This document shows positions 8,537-16,331 of a stretch of 64,000 nt of DNA, piece after piece (the stretch's first letter is position 1; each line of letters opens with the position of its first letter). The position numbers and the translations under genes were made by a program. The stretch is from Lachnospiraceae bacterium AD3010 (GTDB taxonomy: Bacteria > Bacillota > Clostridia > Lachnospirales > Lachnospiraceae). The notes below the pieces were generated by a model. It saw nothing but the letters and a program-made list of their open reading frames with translations, was not told where the DNA came from and did not search any database. The stretch covers positions 62,001 to 126,000 of the forward strand of contig KK211389.1 of NCBI GenBank assembly GCA_000622025.1, written 5' to 3'.

Positions 8537-9660
8537 TTCTGTTCTCCCTTAAATAACCTGCTTAAAAGGCTTTCCCTGGCTACTCCGGCAAGCTTATTCC
8601 CTGACTTAACTATCTCATCGATCACCATTCCCTTGTGGACTATGGCCCCATGGATAAATTTCCCGATAAAGGTATCATTCTTCTCTTTTTTGTCAGCCCC
8701 TGTATATTCGTCAAAATACCTGTCAATAACGAAGTCCTCTATCTCCTCTCCGGACAGTTCTTCCCCGAAAGCCTTCCAGTCATCAGAGGCAAGGAGCTGT
8801 CTTTTATTGATGATCTCCCGGATCCTCTCCTTCCGGGATCCGATAGCCTCCATGTCATATACATCCTTTTCAAATGAAGGAACATCACCCCTAATATACT
8901 TCATGGCATATATCATCTGGGTAAATGCCTTCAAGTAGTCAGAGGGGTTATCCTTTGTTATCTCCGCATATTCGCCCCAGGCGGGAAGATATCTGAAGCG
9001 CACAAAACTGTAATCAGGCAGATGTCCGGCTCTTCCGTGTCCGAGATTCATTATGGAATTTTCATTACTCTGATACAGGCTGTTTGTATATACGCTGTTT
9101 TCAAGATCATCGGGAGAAGATGTCTTATGCACGAATTTGATCTGCTTTTCCTTAAAGTCATCTCCCTCCGGAAGCAGTTCATAAAACACATAATTCGTAT
9201 TATTGATGACAAGGGACGGTGTCCCCGCAAAATTGCTATGAGCCCAGGTGTCTGCAAGAACATGCATGGCGATCCCGACTGACTGGACCGGCTTCCCTTT
9301 GGCAAGCTCTACGGTTTTTACCACAAGGTCACCGTTTGGGCCGCATATCAGCCTGAACTTATCCCGGTAGCGCTTCGAGCAGTTTTTCTTTTCTGCCGCA
9401 AGGTCCCTCGGCAGAAAATGAAAAGATGACCATATCCTTGTGATATCCTGAAGACCCACAGGATCTGTCCTGGCATCCATCAGTTCCAGCTGCAGCTGTG
9501 TGGTCGCTGCGTCGGAAGGACCCTTGATCTTCGATAAAAGAGTTCTCGAGCACACATCCACAAACTGTGCACTGTAAGCTATATCAAGGCTTTCTTTATG
9601 TGAATAACCTGCGATAAAGGAAGCGCAGTATGTTGCGTAATAGTGAAAATCTTCCTGCAT
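8533..9660 (-). CDS. DUF6765-like protein, zinc-phospholipase-like fold suspected
   Basis: 375 residues, no signal peptide or membrane helix. It opens MQEDFHYY and contains HVLADTWAHSNFAG, a His/Asp-rich motif of the kind seen in DUF6765 proteins and in the helical zinc-dependent phospholipase C/S1-P1 nuclease fold. Additional conserved-looking segments are NSIMNLGHGRAGHLPD, which adds two histidines, and RFRYLPAWGEY. It is followed by a GTGA-coupled DUF308 gene and preceded by a four-helix membrane protein. A metal-dependent hydrolase is an inference from the motifs only. Confidence 0.6.
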   Translation of the reverse strand: MQEDFHYYATYCASFIAGYSHKESLDIAYSAQFVDVCSRTLLSKIKGPSDAATTQLQLELMDARTDPVGLQDITRIWSSFHFLPRDLAAEKKNCSKRYRDKFRLICGPNGDLVVKTVELAKGKPVQSVGIAMHVLADTWAHSNFAGTPSLVINNTNYVFYELLPEGDDFKEKQIKFVHKTSSPDDLENSVYTNSLYQSNENSIMNLGHGRAGHLPDYSFVRFRYLPAWGEYAEITKDNPSDYLKAFTQMIYAMKYIRGDVPSFEKDVYDMEAIGSRKERIREIINKRQLLASDDWKAFGEELSGEEIEDFVIDRYFDEYTGADKKEKNDTFIGKFIHGAIVHKGMVIDEIVKSGNKLAGVARESLLSRLFKGEQK

Positions 9661-9663
9661 ATT

Positions 9664-10143
9664 TCAGCTTTCTCCCTTAATTCCTTTTATCCTGACCGAA
9701 GAAATGATCACCACCAAAAAGAAATAGGTAGTAGTGATATCCACGAGCATGGATGCCAGGGTCATATCGATCTTTTCTAAGTCCTGAAAGTCATTTATGT
9801 ATGTGGCCAGACTTAGAACAGATAAAACTGTTACTATTATCGCAGCGGCATAATAGCCTTTTTTGTATTTCTTTCCTCTTGCAGCTCTTATGGCATTTAA
9901 GCCGATATACAAATGCACACTCATAACCCCGACAGCGATTACGGCTACTAAAGCAAACACTATGATCATTCCTATCATAAAGAACTGCGGATCTTCCTCA
10001 TCAATATTAAGAAATTCTTTTCCGTTCATAAAGAGCTCAATAAGAACTCTTACTATGCTCCAGGCCCCCATAATGATCACGCCCGTACCGCTTACGTTCA
10101 GGTCATCTTCATATTTCCTGAGCAGAGCTTTATCGCTGTTCAT
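9664..10143 (-). CDS. Four-helix membrane protein of unknown function
   Basis: I start it at ATG 10143 (MNSDKALL) because AAGGGGG lies six bases upstream; an in-frame ATG at 10161 is less well placed. The 159-residue product has a charged N-terminus and four membrane helices (about residues 20-40, 60-85, 100-125, 135-155). No family recognised. It is the first gene of the operon that continues through the DUF6765-like, DUF308, ABC ATPase and permease genes with spacings of 3 bp or overlaps until 32 bp before the ATPase. Confidence 0.6.
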   Translation of the reverse strand: MNSDKALLRKYEDDLNVSGTGVIIMGAWSIVRVLIELFMNGKEFLNIDEEDPQFFMIGMIIVFALVAVIAVGVMSVHLYIGLNAIRAARGKKYKKGYYAAAIIVTVLSVLSLATYINDFQDLEKIDMTLASMLVDITTTYFFLVVIISSVRIKGIKGES

Positions 10144-10188
10144 CACTGCCCCCTTCATCACTAAACTATTTCGCCTTGGTTTTCATAC

Positions 10189-10212
10189 GTCACTTGCGGT
10201 TCCGCAAGTGAC
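10189..10212. repeat. 24-bp perfect DNA palindrome
   Basis: GTCACTTGCGG and CCGCAAGTGAC flank TT. Outer arms AACTATT (about 10164) and AATAGTT (about 10220) extend the symmetry. It sits just upstream of the 10143 operon and could be an operator or a small hairpin element. Confidence 0.5.
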
Positions 10213-10251
10213 TGTTCTGAATAGTTACACTATTTCTTCATATTCTAACAC

Positions 10252-10286
10252 AAAATACCGGTCTCCGAAAACGGAAACCGGTATTA
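10252..10286 (-). terminator. Terminator downstream of the methyltransferase gene
   Basis: AATACCGGT and ACCGGTATT with a further TCCG/CGGA pairing form a strong hairpin; on the minus strand it is followed by TTTTGTG. It lies beyond the palindromic element that follows the gene at 10570. Confidence 0.55.
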
Positions 10287-10291
10287 ATAAA

Positions 10292-10534
10292 GGATAAACG
10301 CATCAATCTCTCCGGAAAACGTATTGGCTGCGTGTCCACAAGCATAACCCTTTATCGGAACCGCAGACAAAATATGACGCCTACTGCGGGTTGGCACGCG
10401 GAGTATAAACAAATCCTTCGTGAATACTCCGCGTGCTTAGCCGCAGTTGGCGGAGAGCTTGGCGTAGCGCGTTCCGCAGGGTTTGCTTGTGGATATGCAG
10501 TCAATACGGATGGAGAGATTGATGCGTTTATTCC
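10292..10534 (+). mobile_element. Palindromic MITE-like element, copy A
   Basis: About 243 bp with imperfect terminal inverted repeats of about 56 bp (start GGATAAACGCATCAATC; end is its complement) and a nested internal palindrome centred on GCACGCGGAGTAT/ATACTCCGCGTGC, so nearly the whole unit folds back on itself. A second copy, inverted and roughly 93% identical by eye, lies at 21839-22079, and one end lies at 35122-35183. No transposase is encoded; a non-autonomous element or structured intergenic repeat is likely. Confidence 0.75.
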
Positions 10535-10550
10535 GGTCTTAAATACATAA
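10374..10550 (+). CDS. Micro-ORF inside palindromic element copy A (doubtful)
   Basis: 58 codons from ATG 10374, extending a few codons past the element. The frame is open in the inverted copy as well (57 codons, 21824-21997 minus) with a common core SACLAAVGGELGVARSAG. No Shine-Dalgarno sequence precedes the ATG. Because the element is a palindrome constrained by base pairing, the open frame may be accidental. Confidence 0.2.
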   Translation: MTPTAGWHAEYKQILREYSACLAAVGGELGVARSAGFACGYAVNTDGEIDAFIPVLNT

Positions 10551-10569
10551 TATATATATATTTACACTG

Positions 10570-11376
10570 CTACTTCTGATCCCACTTAAATGTCGCCCAG
10601 CGGTCGTTCATATTCGGAAACAAAGCAGCAAATATCTTTCCCCGAATACTGTGCTTACTCATTTCCTCATTAAAGCTGTGTTCTTCCAGAAGCTTTATAC
10701 CCTCTGTAAGAGCGGCGATCTCTGCAGCGCTGTCGGTTCCCGACCTGAAATGTGCGCTTGTGGTTTTCACTGTATCATGAAGCTTCTCGTTTTTACACAT
10801 AAGCTTATTGTTCTGCTCTGCTATCAGTAACCCGCCATCCTTAAAGTTTTCCTTCAGGATGATCAGGAGCTTTTTGATCTCCTCCATTGAAAGGTACATA
10901 AATAAACCCTCTGCAATAATGACCAGACTGGTTCTGTTCCCTTTAAGAGCGTTTCTTACCGGGCTGCACCAGCTGTCATCCAGAATATCCCCGCTTACCA
11001 TTGTTACCCGTTCTCTTTCGGGAAAGGCCTTTTTCCTTGCTGCTATCATATCGGGAAGATCTACGTCAAACCAGAGGATGCTTCCGTTGTCCACACGGGT
11101 GAACCTGTCATCAAAGCCGGAACCCAGATTCACTATCACGCTTTCAGGCTCCTTCCGGATAATATCCTTAAGCTGCCTGTCAAGCATCACTGTTCTTGCT
11201 ATAACCCCCTCGTGTGACATGAATTTGTCATACTTCCTTGTATCGATGCCTAGAGCTTTTATGATCTCCACAGCTTTATCATCTCTTACCCTGGGATCGC
11301 TCCGCAGGGTCTCATTTGCCTTGATCGATAAAGGTATGAGCGCCGTTGTCTCCACATCTCCAAGTCTCAGTTCCAT
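10570..11376 (-). CDS. SAM-dependent O-methyltransferase, leucine carboxyl methyltransferase family
   Basis: 268 residues of the LCM/Ppm1-like class I methyltransferase family. Visible landmarks are the SAM-binding loop IVNLGSGFDDRF (motif I), the acidic residue WFDVDLPDMIAARK after beta-2, VSGDILDD (motif II) and IIAEGLFMYLS. Bacterial relatives methylate carboxyl or hydroxyl groups of small molecules; the substrate cannot be inferred here. It is an isolated gene between two terminators, followed by palindromic element copy A. Confidence 0.82.
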   Translation of the reverse strand: MELRLGDVETTALIPLSIKANETLRSDPRVRDDKAVEIIKALGIDTRKYDKFMSHEGVIARTVMLDRQLKDIIRKEPESVIVNLGSGFDDRFTRVDNGSILWFDVDLPDMIAARKKAFPERERVTMVSGDILDDSWCSPVRNALKGNRTSLVIIAEGLFMYLSMEEIKKLLIILKENFKDGGLLIAEQNNKLMCKNEKLHDTVKTTSAHFRSGTDSAAEIAALTEGIKLLEEHSFNEEMSKHSIRGKIFAALFPNMNDRWATFKWDQK

Positions 11377-11483
11377 TTATACTTCTCCCTCCCTTTCTTA
11401 CTTTCCTCTGTTCTTTTCAAAAAACCATAGGAATTATATGCATCATCTTTAAGTTAATCATATCTAACCCATATGCCAGAAAT

Positions 11484-11507
11484 AGCGGCATCTCCGGCGA
11501 TGCCGCT
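11484..11507 (-). terminator. Hairpin terminator after the PAP2 gene
   Basis: AGCGGCATC and GATGCCGCT form a 9-bp stem with a six-base loop, followed on the minus strand by ATTTCTGG. It lies 41 bp after the stop at 11548; the U-tract is short. Confidence 0.5.
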
Positions 11508-11547
11508 GGTTAGTTCTGTCTAACTATAAACTACTTTTATCGGAAAG

Positions 11548-12066
11548 TCAAGAGGTCGAAGCATCCCCGGACTTTCTTTCGCATATCTTTGCTCCGGCTA
11601 TCCCGAAAATTATCCCAAGCACCACTCCTGTCAGAACGTCTGTCGGAAAATGAAGAAACAGATACATCCTGCTGTAAGCCGACAGTGCGGCAAGGATAAG
11701 CAGAGCTGTGCCTGCCTTTTTGTACTTCATAAAGACCGCTGTTGCAGCTCCAAAGGCAAATCCCGAGTGGGTGGAGGGAAATGATGAGCTATCTGGCCGG
11801 TTTACGAGTAACTGAAAAGCCTGATCGATCTGACAGGGTCTTGGACGGTCAATAAGATGCTTTAATAAAAGATGCCCGAAGATAAGCACCGCAAAATAAG
11901 ATATCAGAACCGCTGCCCCTGTCCACCGCGTCTTCCTGAAGATCAGAAGTACTATGCCAAGTGCAAGCCACAGCTGCCCGTATTCGCCGGTTAATCCGTT
12001 TATAAGGAGAAAGAATCTGTCAAGAAGCTCTGTCCTTGGTATGCTGTAAAGTATCGAAAACTCCAC
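11548..12066 (-). CDS. PAP2 superfamily membrane phosphatase
   Basis: 172 residues with about five helices and all three PAP2 signature motifs in order: KHLIDRPRP, PSTHSG and SRMYLFLHFPTD, which supply the catalytic His residues. Such enzymes dephosphorylate phosphatidic acid, undecaprenyl pyrophosphate or related lipids at the outer membrane face. It starts with GTG at 12066, sharing a base with the TAG of the YbjN-like gene, and is the last gene of the 17374-11548 operon. Confidence 0.88.
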   Translation of the reverse strand: MEFSILYSIPRTELLDRFFLLINGLTGEYGQLWLALGIVLLIFRKTRWTGAAVLISYFAVLIFGHLLLKHLIDRPRPCQIDQAFQLLVNRPDSSSFPSTHSGFAFGAATAVFMKYKKAGTALLILAALSAYSRMYLFLHFPTDVLTGVVLGIIFGIAGAKICERKSGDASTS

Positions 12067-12605
12067 TATTCTGCCTCCGAAGGTCCTCCAAGGAATTCCA
12101 CAACACCGTCTGCATCCGTCTTAGCGTTAAGTACATCAGTGAGAATACCTATGTAGGAATCCGAGACTGCAAAGGCATTTCCGACTGCTATGTCCATTTC
12201 ACGGTAAATATCAGGGTTTTCCATATCATCCGGGATAAGAGTACTGAGTACATAGCAGAAGAACCTGTGATCCTTGTCGATGGAAAAGCTTCCTACGGGA
12301 AGATTAAAGTTCACATAGCTCATGGCTTCATATAGTGCACTTAAGCGTTCCTCAGGTATATCACTGGAGATCGTAAAAACTGACAGAAATACCCAGGCCG
12401 CATCCTCCTCTGTCTGAAGCGGGCGGAAAAAGAACTCTCCCCGGATATCCATATCCCCATCCCCAAGCTCGTCCAGAATGGCACTCACCATTTCCGGTTC
12501 TCCTTCATTATTTGTGACGATTGCCGCGATCTGCTCGTCATTCAGCTCCCTGCAAAGCTCCTCCAGAAGCTCGTGTCTTCTATTCTCTATTTCCTTTATC
12601 TCCAT
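12066..12605 (-). CDS. Small acidic YbjN/chaperone-like protein
   Basis: 179 residues, pI clearly acidic, no signal peptide or membrane helix. The central alternation (FFFRPLQTEEDAAWVFLSVF..., LPVGSFSIDKDHRFFCYVLS) resembles YbjN proteins, which share the type III secretion chaperone fold. It follows the 948-residue coiled-coil gene after 31 bp, a gene order typical of an effector or large client next to its dedicated chaperone. Fold assignment is by eye and modest; role as chaperone is inference. Confidence 0.45.
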   Translation of the reverse strand: MEIKEIENRRHELLEELCRELNDEQIAAIVTNNEGEPEMVSAILDELGDGDMDIRGEFFFRPLQTEEDAAWVFLSVFTISSDIPEERLSALYEAMSYVNFNLPVGSFSIDKDHRFFCYVLSTLIPDDMENPDIYREMDIAVGNAFAVSDSYIGILTDVLNAKTDADGVVEFLGGPSEAE

Positions 12606-12636
12606 GCTTTCCTCCTCCGGTCAAAAAAGTTGTAAT

Positions 12637-15483
12637 TTACTGGGCGCTAAGCTTACGCACCAGGATATTTTCATCAGGCAGACCCTTCTTCTTATTGTAA
12701 CGAAGGTTAAGTGCCTTTACGAATTCAATATAACCGTTCCTTTCTTCGTCGGTTGTATCGGGATTGTCGCCAAAGATCTTTTCACGGATCAGACGGGCAA
12801 ATTTGGTGCAGACAAATTCAGCCGCGTTCCTCATGTCACAGAACCCCGCATAAGCAGCAACCCTGAGCCTCAAAGCCTCTTTAACCCTTTCCTTTTCCTG
12901 CTCTCCCTGATTATGAATACTGTTCTTCCGGCTGCCCTTAAGCCGCTGCTTTGCTACCTTTTCCGCCAGCGCATCAATATTGAAGAAGTTGTCAAACAGC
13001 TTCGTTCTAAGCTTGGAGACCTCCGTTGCATCATGAATACTTGCCACGATGGCTACTCCGATATTGGCAAGACCAATCATTGGAACAAACATACTTGCAA
13101 TGGAAACCCCGGCTGACACGGCACTGTAAGCTCCTCTGATCTCCTCCCGGTGCTTCAGATCCTCCTGCAGTCTCATCATATTCTCTTCATATTTAAGCTC
13201 ACGCCTCTGCTCCTTTGTGAGCTTATCCTTGCCCTGCTTTTCGAGAGTTTCCCGTTTTTTCTTAAAATACTCCCCGGCTTTTTCACCGTGCCTGTGCATC
13301 CTGTCGATACCTACGGCGCGGCTGATGGCGATACCGGTATTTATCACCGCTCCGGCGGCAGCGAAGCTGTGGCTCATAAGCTCCTGTACCTGGGTCTGAC
13401 TTGCTGTTTTTATGATAGCGCCGCCGGTCTTCACAAGGAAGGTTATATTCAGAGCATTCTGCGTGGTGGAAACGAGGGACTGCGTCATCTGAAGGGTTTT
13501 TTCTGCAATCTCCGTCCCGGCCATGGTATTGCCGGTCTTACAAAGTGTGATAAGTCCCGTAACCGCTCCGATAAGGTTCGCAACTCCGCCTGCCGCCTCC
13601 GTGATGGAGCCCGTCCAGAGATTGGCATTTTCCCAGCCTGAACTCCCAAGATTCCACTTCTTTCCGAAAACGCCTGTGCCCTTTATGAACGCCGTCTGTC
13701 CGGGATTTGCAAATTTTCCGGGCATCATATACTTCGAAGCAGCTTCAGCGGCGACAACCTCATCCTTCTCTTTATCGCGTTTATAGAGATCTTCTTTTTC
13801 CACAGAGTCGTCAATAATGGCAATCTCCTTCATAAGCTGTTCGCAGTATGCTGCAGACTCCTTACAGATCGCCTCGGCTGCGGCCTTCTTCTTCTTATCC
13901 GCATTTTTTGCTGCGTCAAGGTTCCTGCCGTATTCCTCAAGTGCCCCCTTAAGCACCATCATCTTCTTCAGACGTTCTGTTGCAGCATCATCGATCTTCT
14001 CTTCTGAATCCTTGGATCTTTCAACGTTCTGAATCTCTGCTTTCTTCTCACGCTCGATCTCCGCAACGGATCTGATCTCGCTGCGGTACTGCTCCGTCAC
14101 CTTGAAGGCCTCTGAGAGCTTATGCATATAGGTGTATTCACCATTCAGTCTCTTCCAGAACTTGAATTTTGTTGCCACCATCTGGTTCCTGAATTCCTTG
14201 AAATTCGGCACATAGTTCTGTGAGAGACCAACATCCAGGAAGTTGGAATCCCTGCGCTTTTTCTTTTCCACAAGGTAGTACATATGAAGTCTTTCACGCT
14301 TTGACAGTGAAAGGACTCTGTTTACGAAATCCACATTGGGGTTTTTAAGGAAGGGGAGGAGCGTCCCCGTAATGCCGCCGTTCTGGAAATTCCGGATAAG
14401 CCACCTGTCGATCTCCTCTATTCCCTTTAGCTGTGCAGGCTCAAGCTCCTCGGTCTCATTTTGGGGAACTATCTTATCCTTTTCCTGACTCTCGAGCTCA
14501 CCCTCCTCAACCAGGTGCTGGTCGATCATTTCGTCAAGATCAACTTCTTTTTCCTCTTTATTCTCGGTAAACTTAAGGAGTTTTTCCCAGGCAAGGCACT
14601 CCTCATACTCACGGATCAACCCGTTGATCTCGGGATCCCTGTCATCTTCTTCCTGATGTTTACTCCGGTACATTTTGATATACCGCTCACAAAGACGAAG
14701 TGCTTTAAGCTTTCTTTTCAGTATCTCTCCCGGTGTATGGCCATGGCACTTCTTTGCCATCTGTATAACGTAATTATGGTATGCCTTCGCAGAACGTATA
14801 AGCTCCTTTTCAATGGCCTTGTCGCTCTCTCCGAGCTTAAAGTCCTCGTCAATATCATTATTAAGGATATCATTCTTATCTTTTTCTGACAGCATCTTAT
14901 TTAAGCAGTCAGAGGTCATCTTACGTATCTTCTCTGCAACCAGGTTCCTTCCGTTTGCAAGAGTAGAGTTAAAATATTTCTTTTTATGGGTAACACAATA
15001 ATTTTTGGATGATTGGGCAAGCTCAAAGAGCTTTCTCATAGACTCGGCGGGCTCAGGAACACCGTTTTTATTACTTGTGAGCTCATAAAACTCGTTCAGA
15101 TTGTCCATAAGGTCAGTGGCAGTCGCACTGCGCTTCTCAATTTCCTCGGTATTTGGGATCTCATCCCCATAGGCAAAGGAATTCAGGGAGAAAGAGGGAA
15201 CGGGAGCGGATCCGCCTTTCCATATCTTCTTTGCCAGCTTCACGGTACTTCTATAGAAGTTACTCTCTGCCGTCACCGGCTTGCCCCATTCATTCCTGAA
15301 TTCGGAGCTGAACTCCTTTAAACTGTCCTTTATCCTGGCAGCCGCCTCATTCTGTTCTCTGGATTTGATTTCAGAATCGAGGGTTCCCTGATCATCCATG
15401 GAGACAGAGACCTGCTGCTTAACGATCTCCTGTTTATTCTCCAAAATCTTTTTCTTTACTTCCAGATTTACAGCTTCAGACAT
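12637..15483 (-). CDS. 948-residue coiled-coil protein with hydrophobic core region, unknown
   Basis: No signal peptide. Residues 1-560 are highly charged and mostly helical/coiled coil. Residues 590-780 switch to a Gly/Ala/Ser-rich, weakly hydrophobic region (GSITEAAGGVANLIGAVTGL, TQNALNITFLVKTGGAIIK, AAAGAVINTGIAIS, then SAVSAGVSIASMFVPMIGLA) that looks like several amphipathic or membrane-inserting helices separated by a charged coiled coil. The C-terminal 150 residues are again charged. I recognise no family. Layout resembles secreted translocator or effector proteins that are soluble in the cell and insert into membranes later. It overlaps the upstream gene by 1 bp (TAATG) and is followed by a chaperone-like gene. 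Confidence 0.7.
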   Translation of the reverse strand: MSEAVNLEVKKKILENKQEIVKQQVSVSMDDQGTLDSEIKSREQNEAAARIKDSLKEFSSEFRNEWGKPVTAESNFYRSTVKLAKKIWKGGSAPVPSFSLNSFAYGDEIPNTEEIEKRSATATDLMDNLNEFYELTSNKNGVPEPAESMRKLFELAQSSKNYCVTHKKKYFNSTLANGRNLVAEKIRKMTSDCLNKMLSEKDKNDILNNDIDEDFKLGESDKAIEKELIRSAKAYHNYVIQMAKKCHGHTPGEILKRKLKALRLCERYIKMYRSKHQEEDDRDPEINGLIREYEECLAWEKLLKFTENKEEKEVDLDEMIDQHLVEEGELESQEKDKIVPQNETEELEPAQLKGIEEIDRWLIRNFQNGGITGTLLPFLKNPNVDFVNRVLSLSKRERLHMYYLVEKKKRRDSNFLDVGLSQNYVPNFKEFRNQMVATKFKFWKRLNGEYTYMHKLSEAFKVTEQYRSEIRSVAEIEREKKAEIQNVERSKDSEEKIDDAATERLKKMMVLKGALEEYGRNLDAAKNADKKKKAAAEAICKESAAYCEQLMKEIAIIDDSVEKEDLYKRDKEKDEVVAAEAASKYMMPGKFANPGQTAFIKGTGVFGKKWNLGSSGWENANLWTGSITEAAGGVANLIGAVTGLITLCKTGNTMAGTEIAEKTLQMTQSLVSTTQNALNITFLVKTGGAIIKTASQTQVQELMSHSFAAAGAVINTGIAISRAVGIDRMHRHGEKAGEYFKKKRETLEKQGKDKLTKEQRRELKYEENMMRLQEDLKHREEIRGAYSAVSAGVSIASMFVPMIGLANIGVAIVASIHDATEVSKLRTKLFDNFFNIDALAEKVAKQRLKGSRKNSIHNQGEQEKERVKEALRLRVAAYAGFCDMRNAAEFVCTKFARLIREKIFGDNPDTTDEERNGYIEFVKALNLRYNKKKGLPDENILVRKLSAQ

Positions 15484-16331
15484 TATTGTTCCTTTCTGAC
15501 TCCAAAGAAGATCTCTGCTCCTGACCGTCCGGGCAGTAGCTTGGCCGTAAGAGCTTTCGTAGCCGCATCTCTCCTGCAGATACTTACGACTGTCTCCGGA
15601 GGATACAGTTCCAATGCCTTCTGAACCGAATACCCGATCATATACAAAAGATCCTTACTGCATTCAGGGCCGTAGGCGAAAAACAGCGCAGGTATCAAAA
15701 CTCCGGATGGGGTTCTGCGGATAAGGAAAAGTCCCGGTATTTTTCCTCCGGAGCTTATACAGGCGGATACACCGTTGTCAAACCAGGTCTTCGGGAGATA
15801 CGGAATGTCCTCCATGATACCCATATGCCCCTTAAACAGGATCTGCTTAACGGCTTCTCTAAACTGAAGTATGGACAGGTCTCCGATATTCCCGACATGA
15901 TCCGGGAGCTTCCGCTTCTTTCCGAGCTCTGTTTCGGCTATCTCACCCAGTGTGATGGTTAAGATATCATCCTTCTTTTCCTCCAGGGAAAAACCGTAGC
16001 CGTTAAGGGCCTTCGCTGTTTCCTCATCCCCAAGTTCGAAAAAGCTTTCAACGATCTCATTTTCACTGACGGAGATATTTGAATAATGGTTCTCCAGGCT
16101 GTCGCTGATCTCCTTATTCCCGGCGCTGAAGAAACATATCCTGCTCCTTGTGTCCTCCTCGCTTTCAGAATCAAAAAGCTCATACACCAAAGCTCCAACA
16201 GCCCGGCCTTCCCCGTCCAAAGCACCGATCCCGTTATAATATACACGTTTTACGTCCTCTGAGAGATCCTCTCCCAAAAGCTCACGAAAATCTTCCAGAT
16301 TTTCCTCAGAAATCTCTACCAATTCCATCAC
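15483..16331 (-). CDS. GNAT-acetyltransferase-like protein, function unknown
   Basis: 282 residues, soluble. The N-terminal third (GIGALDGEGRAVGALVYELFD followed by another beta strand) and a second similar segment (IPGLFLIRRTPSGVLIPALFFAYGPECSKDLLYMIGYSV) resemble the beta-strand/acetyl-CoA loop arrangement of tandem GNAT domains, but the Q/RxxGxG/A pyrophosphate loop is not well preserved. It overlaps its neighbours by 4 bp upstream and 1 bp downstream, so it is tightly coupled to the 948-residue protein. It may be a scaffold rather than an enzyme. Confidence 0.45.
   Translation of the reverse strand: MMELVEISEENLEDFRELLGEDLSEDVKRVYYNGIGALDGEGRAVGALVYELFDSESEEDTRSRICFFSAGNKEISDSLENHYSNISVSENEIVESFFELGDEETAKALNGYGFSLEEKKDDILTITLGEIAETELGKKRKLPDHVGNIGDLSILQFREAVKQILFKGHMGIMEDIPYLPKTWFDNGVSACISSGGKIPGLFLIRRTPSGVLIPALFFAYGPECSKDLLYMIGYSVQKALELYPPETVVSICRRDAATKALTAKLLPGRSGAEIFFGVRKEQ

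Noticed and set aside
10332-10550. 72-residue plus-strand frame as an ordinary protein gene
   Set aside because: It lies inside a near-perfect palindrome, has no ribosome site, and its first 14 codons do not align with the other copy; kept only as a doubtful micro-ORF.
12637-15483. 948-residue protein as an SMC/RecN-type ATPase because of its coiled coils
   Set aside because: No Walker A or ABC signature is present at either end.
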